A DNA stretch of 64,000 nt, taken from assembly GCF_030944405.1 (NCBI RefSeq), contig NZ_CP132339.1:3286001-3350000 (forward strand), in the 5' to 3' direction. The position numbers and the translations under genes are program-made. Below the pieces are notes generated by a model. The model was given only the letters and a program-made list of their open reading frames with translations, made no database searches and was not told the DNA's origin. Positions 60,036-64,000 of the stretch are shown one piece after another (the first letter of the stretch is position 1; every line of letters begins with the position of its first letter). The DNA is from Janthinobacterium sp. J1-1 (GTDB lineage Bacteria > Pseudomonadota > Gammaproteobacteria > Burkholderiales > Burkholderiaceae_D).

Positions 60036-61016
60036 ATGGGTTGGATAGGAAAACTACTGAACGGCGGCGACGACAAAAAGCCTGCACCAGTCACGACAGC
60101 GGCGGCGCCGGAGGTCGAGCACGAGCCCGCCACTATCGCCGAAATCGATGCCATCTACTATCGCTGGCTGGCGGCCGTGGGGTCGACGCAGGCGCCAGCG
60201 CAGACCGAACAGCGCATCCTGGATGAATTGACGCGCCTGGCCCGCGAACCGGTCGCCGGCGCCGCGCTGGTGCCGCGCATTCCGGCCATCATTCCGCAGT
60301 TGATGCGTACCCTGCAAGAAGAAAACATGAGCGCCGCCGAGCTGTCGCGCCAGTTGGCGCAGGACGTGGTGCTGGTGGCCGAGGTCTATCGGGAAGCGAA
60401 CCGGCCCTGCTACCATTCGCGCTACAACGCCAGCCCGTCGATCAGCACCATGGAAGGCGCCATCATGCTGCTCGGGCAAAACAATATGCGCATGCTGCTG
60501 GCCCGCGTTGCCTTCCGTCCCATCGTCAGCATGAAAAGCGGTGGCCTGACCGTGCGCACGGCGCCGCTGATCTGGCGCCAGTCCGAAAAATGCGCGCTGG
60601 CGGCCAGCCTGCTGGCCCCCGGCATGCAGGCGAACGCCTTCGACGCCTACCTGGCGGGCCTGATGACCAATGTCGGCCTGGTGGTGGCGTTCCGGCTGAT
60701 CGACCAGCTGCATGCGCCCGAAGCGTTTCCACAGTCAAGCGCCTTTATTGCCCAGGTATTTGCGCAGGCGCGCATCTTGTCGGTCAAGATCGCCGAATTA
60801 TGGGAGTTTCCCGAGTCCGTCACCCGCGCCATCGCGCAGGCCGGGCAAGTGGATGCCGAGCCGCAGGCGCAAGCGCTGGCGCTGGGCGAACGCTTGAGCA
60901 AGCTGCGCATGCTGGTCGACGCCGCCCAGTTCGATGCCGACGACCCGCTCGTGGTGACCGGGCTCGGCAAAAGCGCGCTGGGGGTGTTCGACAAGCTGGC
61001 CGACGAGGAGGAGTAA
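60036..61016 (+). CDS. HDOD-domain protein
   Basis: This 326-residue cytoplasmic protein has a short variable N-terminus and an HDOD domain (about 80-290): IPAIIPQLMRTLQEENMSAAELSRQLAQDVVLVAEVYREANRP, MEGAIMLLGQNNMRMLL, FDAYLAGLMTNVGLVVAFRL and a late YxxxxLWEFPESVTRAI-type helix. HDOD proteins are HD-GYP relatives that lack the catalytic metal site and act in signalling. It ends six bases from livF on the other strand. Confidence 0.88.
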   Translation: MGWIGKLLNGGDDKKPAPVTTAAAPEVEHEPATIAEIDAIYYRWLAAVGSTQAPAQTEQRILDELTRLAREPVAGAALVPRIPAIIPQLMRTLQEENMSAAELSRQLAQDVVLVAEVYREANRPCYHSRYNASPSISTMEGAIMLLGQNNMRMLLARVAFRPIVSMKSGGLTVRTAPLIWRQSEKCALAASLLAPGMQANAFDAYLAGLMTNVGLVVAFRLIDQLHAPEAFPQSSAFIAQVFAQARILSVKIAELWEFPESVTRAIAQAGQVDAEPQAQALALGERLSKLRMLVDAAQFDADDPLVVTGLGKSALGVFDKLADEEE

Positions 61017-61021
61017 GGATA

Positions 61022-61726
61022 CTAGCGGGAAAAATACAGCTCGTGCAGATGCTCCAGGTCCACTTCGCTGGCCTTTTGCGACAGCGCCACTTTCCCGCTT
61101 TGCATCAGGTAGACGTGGTCCGCCACTTTCACCGCGCGCGCCGTGTTCTGCTCGACCAGCACGATGGTGCGCTGGCCGTCATTGAGCCGCGCCAGGATCT
61201 CGAACAGTTCGCCCACCACCAGCGGCGCCAGGCCCAGCGACGGTTCGTCGATGATCAACAGCGACGGGTCCGACATCAGGCCGCGCGCCATCGCCAGCAT
61301 CTGCGCTTCGCCGCCGGACAGCGAACCGGCCAGCTGCCTGCGCCGCTCGCGCAGGCGCGGGAACATGGCGTACGACTCTTCCAGCCGCGCGCGCATATGG
61401 GCCCGGTGCGCCTTCGGAAACGCACCCATGATCAGGTTTTCTTCCACGCTCATGTCGCGAAACGTCATGCGCCCTTCCGGTATCATGGTCACGCTGGCAT
61501 CGCTCATCTTCCAGGTCGGCGTGCCGTTCAGGACCTTGCCGTCCAGGCTGATGCTGCCCGCGCTGGACGGCACCAGGCCCATGATGGCGCGCAAGAGCGT
61601 CGTCTTGCCGGCGCCGTTCGGGCCGATGATCGTCGTCAGCTGGCCCTTGGCCACGCTCAAGGACACATCCCACAGCACATTGATGGCGCCGTAGCCGGCG
61701 CGCAGTTTATCCACTTCAAGCATCAA
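61022..61726 (-). CDS. livF: branched-chain amino-acid ABC transporter ATP-binding protein LivF
   Basis: This 234-residue ATPase has Walker A GPNGAGKTTLLRAIMG, the signature SLSGGEAQMLAMARGLM and Walker B LLIIDEPSLGLAPLVV, with the short LivF-type end. It starts inside the end of livG (11-base overlap). With livG, livM and livH it forms a hydrophobic amino-acid (leucine/isoleucine/valine or amide) importer. The binding protein is not in the window. Confidence 0.94.
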   Translation of the reverse strand: MMLEVDKLRAGYGAINVLWDVSLSVAKGQLTTIIGPNGAGKTTLLRAIMGLVPSSAGSISLDGKVLNGTPTWKMSDASVTMIPEGRMTFRDMSVEENLIMGAFPKAHRAHMRARLEESYAMFPRLRERRRQLAGSLSGGEAQMLAMARGLMSDPSLLIIDEPSLGLAPLVVGELFEILARLNDGQRTIVLVEQNTARAVKVADHVYLMQSGKVALSQKASEVDLEHLHELYFSR

Positions 61727-62429
61727 AGGCTCCCGTATAACTTTTGATGACGGCCGGATCGCGGAACACCGCGTCCGGCGTGCCGTCGGCGATCAGCTGG
61801 CCGAAATTGAGCACCGCCACGCGCGGGCACAGATTGCTGATGGTCTCGATATCGTGCTCGATCATCACGATCCCCACCCCAAACTTGGCATGGAGGTCCT
61901 TCAGCATGCCCATGAAGCGGCGCTTGCCCGTGGTTTCCAGGCCGGCCAGCACTTCGTCGAGCAGCAGCAGTTTCGGATCGGTGGCCAGCGCCTTGGCCAC
62001 TTCCAGCGCCTTCAATTCCGTCAGCGCCAGCTCGCTGGCCGCGTCGCGCCCGGCCTTGGCGGATAAACTGGTGAAGTCGAGGATCTCGTCGATCTTTTTA
62101 TGATCGACCTTGCCGGTGCCAAAGCGCTGCGCGACGATCAGGTTTTCGCGCACCGTCAGTTCGTGCATCGGTTGCGGTATCTGGAAGGTGCGGCCGATGC
62201 CCAGGCGCGCGCGCTGGTACATCGGCGTGGCCATCACGTCGCGCCCTTCGAAGCGGATCGCGCCGCCGGTCGGGCGCACCAGGCCCGAGATCGCATTGAA
62301 CAGGGTGGTCTTGCCGGCGCCGTTCGAGCCCACCAGGCCGATCACGTCATTGCTGGCGATGGACAGGGTGACCGCATCGACGGCCGTCAGGCCGCCGAAG
62401 CGCACCGAGACATTATCAAGTTCAAGCAT
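61716..62429 (-). CDS. livG: branched-chain amino-acid ABC transporter ATP-binding protein LivG
   Basis: This 237-residue ATPase has Walker A GSNGAGKTTLFNAISG, ARLGIGRTFQIPQPMHELTVRENLIV (LivG-specific), Walker B KLLLLDEVLAGLE and MIEHDIETISNLCPRVAVLNFGQLIADGTP. The signature loop is degenerate (ASELALTELKALEVAKAL, where LSYGQQRRLEIARAL is usual). It overlaps livM by eight bases. Confidence 0.93.
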   Translation of the reverse strand: MLELDNVSVRFGGLTAVDAVTLSIASNDVIGLVGSNGAGKTTLFNAISGLVRPTGGAIRFEGRDVMATPMYQRARLGIGRTFQIPQPMHELTVRENLIVAQRFGTGKVDHKKIDEILDFTSLSAKAGRDAASELALTELKALEVAKALATDPKLLLLDEVLAGLETTGKRRFMGMLKDLHAKFGVGIVMIEHDIETISNLCPRVAVLNFGQLIADGTPDAVFRDPAVIKSYTGAFDA

Positions 62430-63384
62430 GCGTCTTCTCCTTTCCCTTGAATAATTTTTTCAGCAGCGGCAGCAAGCCGTTCGGGCTGAAGACGATCATC
62501 GCCACCAGCAGCACGCCCAGCACCAGCTGGTGGCCGGTCGGGATCAGCGACTTGAAGATCAGCTGGTCGACCAGGTACACCACCACGGCACCGAGCACGG
62601 GGCCGAGGATGGTGCGGTAGCCGCCGAAGATCGCCGCGACGATGGGCAAGGTGACCCACAGGCTGTTGAAGGCGTAATCGGGTTCCAGGAAGTTGATATA
62701 GTGGGCGTTGAAGGCGCCGAACAGGCCCGCCATAAAGGCCGACACCAGCAGCATCGCGCCTTTCAGCAAGGTGCTGTTGACGCCGACCACGCGCGTCGCA
62801 TCCTCGCTGTCGTGCATGGCGCGCAGGGCGATGCCGTAGTGGCTGGAGCGGATGCGGCTGTAGGCAAACGCGCACGCCACCACCAGCGTCAGCACCACCA
62901 GATAGGCGCCGGTCTTGCTGGACAGATCGAAGCCGAATACGGTGGGCAAGGTCGGGATATTGGCCACGCCGCCCGAGCCGCCGGTCAGCGAACTCCATTC
63001 GGTGGCCACGATGCGGAAGATATGCGCGTAGGCCAGGATCGCCAGCGCAAAATACGGCCCGCGCAGGCGCAGCACGGGCAGCATGATGACGGCGGAAACC
63101 GTCGCGCCGACGCCGCCCAGCAGCATGGCGGCAAACACGGGCAGGCCCAGTTTCACGGTGGTGAGCGCCGATACATACGCGCCGACGCCGAAGAACGCCG
63201 CATGGCCGAAGCTGACCATGCCGCCCAGGTTGCCCAGCAAGGCCCAGGACAGGGCCACGCCGCCGATGATCAGGGCCGCCACCACCATGCTCATCACATA
63301 CTGGTTGCTGCCGAGGACCAGCGGTACCGCCACATAGGCGGCCAGCAGCAGAGCCATGGTGGAAATGAGGGAAGAAGATTTCAT
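62422..63384 (-). CDS. livM: branched-chain amino-acid ABC transporter permease LivM
   Basis: This 320-residue membrane protein has about eight helices and the family features GMVSFGHAAFFGVGAYVSAL, LRLRGPYFALAILAYAHIFRIV and YGIALRAMHDSEDATRVVGVN. The start (ATGA) overlaps the livH stop. There are no large soluble domains. The transported amino acid cannot be deduced. Confidence 0.94.
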   Translation of the reverse strand: MKSSSLISTMALLLAAYVAVPLVLGSNQYVMSMVVAALIIGGVALSWALLGNLGGMVSFGHAAFFGVGAYVSALTTVKLGLPVFAAMLLGGVGATVSAVIMLPVLRLRGPYFALAILAYAHIFRIVATEWSSLTGGSGGVANIPTLPTVFGFDLSSKTGAYLVVLTLVVACAFAYSRIRSSHYGIALRAMHDSEDATRVVGVNSTLLKGAMLLVSAFMAGLFGAFNAHYINFLEPDYAFNSLWVTLPIVAAIFGGYRTILGPVLGAVVVYLVDQLIFKSLIPTGHQLVLGVLLVAMIVFSPNGLLPLLKKLFKGKEKTHA

Positions 63385-64000
63385 CCGCGCCTCCGTACCG
63401 CGCCGAACAGGCCGTTCGGCATAATGAACAGCACCAGCAGGAACAGGACCATGCCGGACAATTCCTGCAGCGCAGAACTGGCCAGCGTCACCGTCAGTGC
63501 TTCGGCCACGCCCAGCAGCACGGCGGCGATCAGCACGCCGGGGATCGAACCGATGCCGGCCAGCACCGTGATAATGAAGGCTTTCACCGTCAGCGCGCCG
63601 CCGTAGGCCGGCTGGATCACGCCATAGCTGAATAAGGCGACGCCTGCAAACGCGGCCAGGATGCCCGCCACCAGGAACGACACCATCTCGGTGCGGCCCG
63701 GGTCGATGCCCATCAGCTTGGCCGCGTCGCGGTTGCTGGAGACGGCGCGCACGGCGCGGCCATACCAGCTGGTCGACAGCCAGCGCCACAGCGCCGCCAT
63801 CAGCACCAGGCTGACGCCGAAGAAAATCACTTCGCTGCGCATGCTGAAAAACGGCCCGATTTCAATGCCTTCCTGCAGCCAGCTCGACGAGGTCGAGCGG
63901 ATGTCGGCCTTCCATACCAGCAAAATGAAATTGGTGAGAATGACGCCGATGCCGTAGGTAAGGATCAGCGAATTGATTTCGCGGTCTTTCTTGATGCGGC
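63381..64000 (-). CDS. livH: branched-chain amino-acid ABC transporter permease LivH (5' end outside window)
   Basis: The frame is open to the right edge (first visible residues IKKDREINSLILTYGIGVILTNFIL), so about 80-90 N-terminal residues are missing. Visible features are several membrane helices, YGRAVRAVSSNRDAAKLMGIDPGRTEMVSFLVAGILAAFAGVALF and the EAA-like loop KAFIITVLAGIGSIPGVLIAAVLLGVAEAL, all typical of LivH. It is upstream of livM in the same operon. Confidence 0.93.
   Translation of the reverse strand, partial: RIKKDREINSLILTYGIGVILTNFILLVWKADIRSTSSSWLQEGIEIGPFFSMRSEVIFFGVSLVLMAALWRWLSTSWYGRAVRAVSSNRDAAKLMGIDPGRTEMVSFLVAGILAAFAGVALFSYGVIQPAYGGALTVKAFIITVLAGIGSIPGVLIAAVLLGVAEALTVTLASSALQELSGMVLFLLVLFIMPNGLFGAVRRRG

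Noticed and set aside
1..64000. CRISPR arrays, insertion sequences, prophage genes or a replication origin
   Set aside because: No regular spaced repeats, transposase or integrase motifs, phage structural genes or DnaA-box clusters were seen on reading both strands.

Overview
The window is about 64 kb of GC-rich chromosome with dense, short-spaced genes. Gene content and protein character suggest a betaproteobacterium of the Oxalobacteraceae (Janthinobacterium/Duganella/Massilia type). This is inferred from family resemblance; there is no rRNA or other marker in the window. No insertion sequence, prophage, CRISPR array or replication origin was seen. Both ends cut through genes: a PhzF-like isomerase on the left and a livH permease on the right.

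Layout. 0-18 kb: single metabolic and stress genes with their regulators. These are a DJ-1/PfpI (Hsp31-like) protein behind two TetR-type operators, a glutathione transferase facing a LysR regulator, a succinate-semialdehyde-type dehydrogenase with an XRE/MmyB regulator, a SulP transporter with a small unknown partner, an orphan lipoprotein, an AraC/FAD-monooxygenase pair, a chemoreceptor, a Fur-controlled TonB siderophore receptor, a second LysR and a nitronate-monooxygenase-like flavoprotein. 18-27.4 kb: a selenocysteine island. A membrane formate dehydrogenase has an in-frame UGA (codon 197) and a SECIS hairpin, followed by its iron-sulfur and cytochrome b subunits, a terminator, fdhE, selA, selB and the tRNA-Sec gene. 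A ParD/ParE-type toxin-antitoxin pair with a frameshifted toxin lies just after the tRNA.

28-39 kb: a deoxyribose (deoxynucleoside sugar) catabolic locus on the minus strand. It holds a human-type deoxyribose-phosphate aldolase, a two-domain ALDH16-like aldehyde dehydrogenase, a FucU-type mutarotase, a ribokinase-family kinase and a ribose-type ABC importer. A divergent DeoR-like repressor shares the promoter region, which holds a copy of the TGTTA-N6-TAACA DeoR operator. 40-43 kb: a SiaABCD-like c-di-GMP control operon whose phosphatase has a soluble CBS-type input domain. 43-46 kb: a MerR regulator with an internal MerR-style promoter for a quinone-reductase-like flavoprotein, then fur with its own Fur box, and ompW with a perfect FNR box and a strong terminator.

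46-64 kb: mostly housekeeping and detoxification genes. They include gamma-carbonic anhydrase, gluconokinase, a CPA1 antiporter, a three-gene periplasmic molybdenum aldehyde/isoquinoline oxidoreductase with a triheme cytochrome c, S-formylglutathione hydrolase, an aldo/keto reductase, a SIRT4-like sirtuin, signal peptidase I, a pair of tiny membrane proteins (one frameshifted), GNAT, VOC, DinB and HDOD proteins, and the livHMGF branched-chain amino-acid transporter. Recurring themes are micro-oxic respiration (formate dehydrogenase, FNR-type ompW), iron control by Fur, and handling of reactive aldehydes and electrophiles. All functions are read from sequence pattern and family knowledge; nothing was searched or measured.
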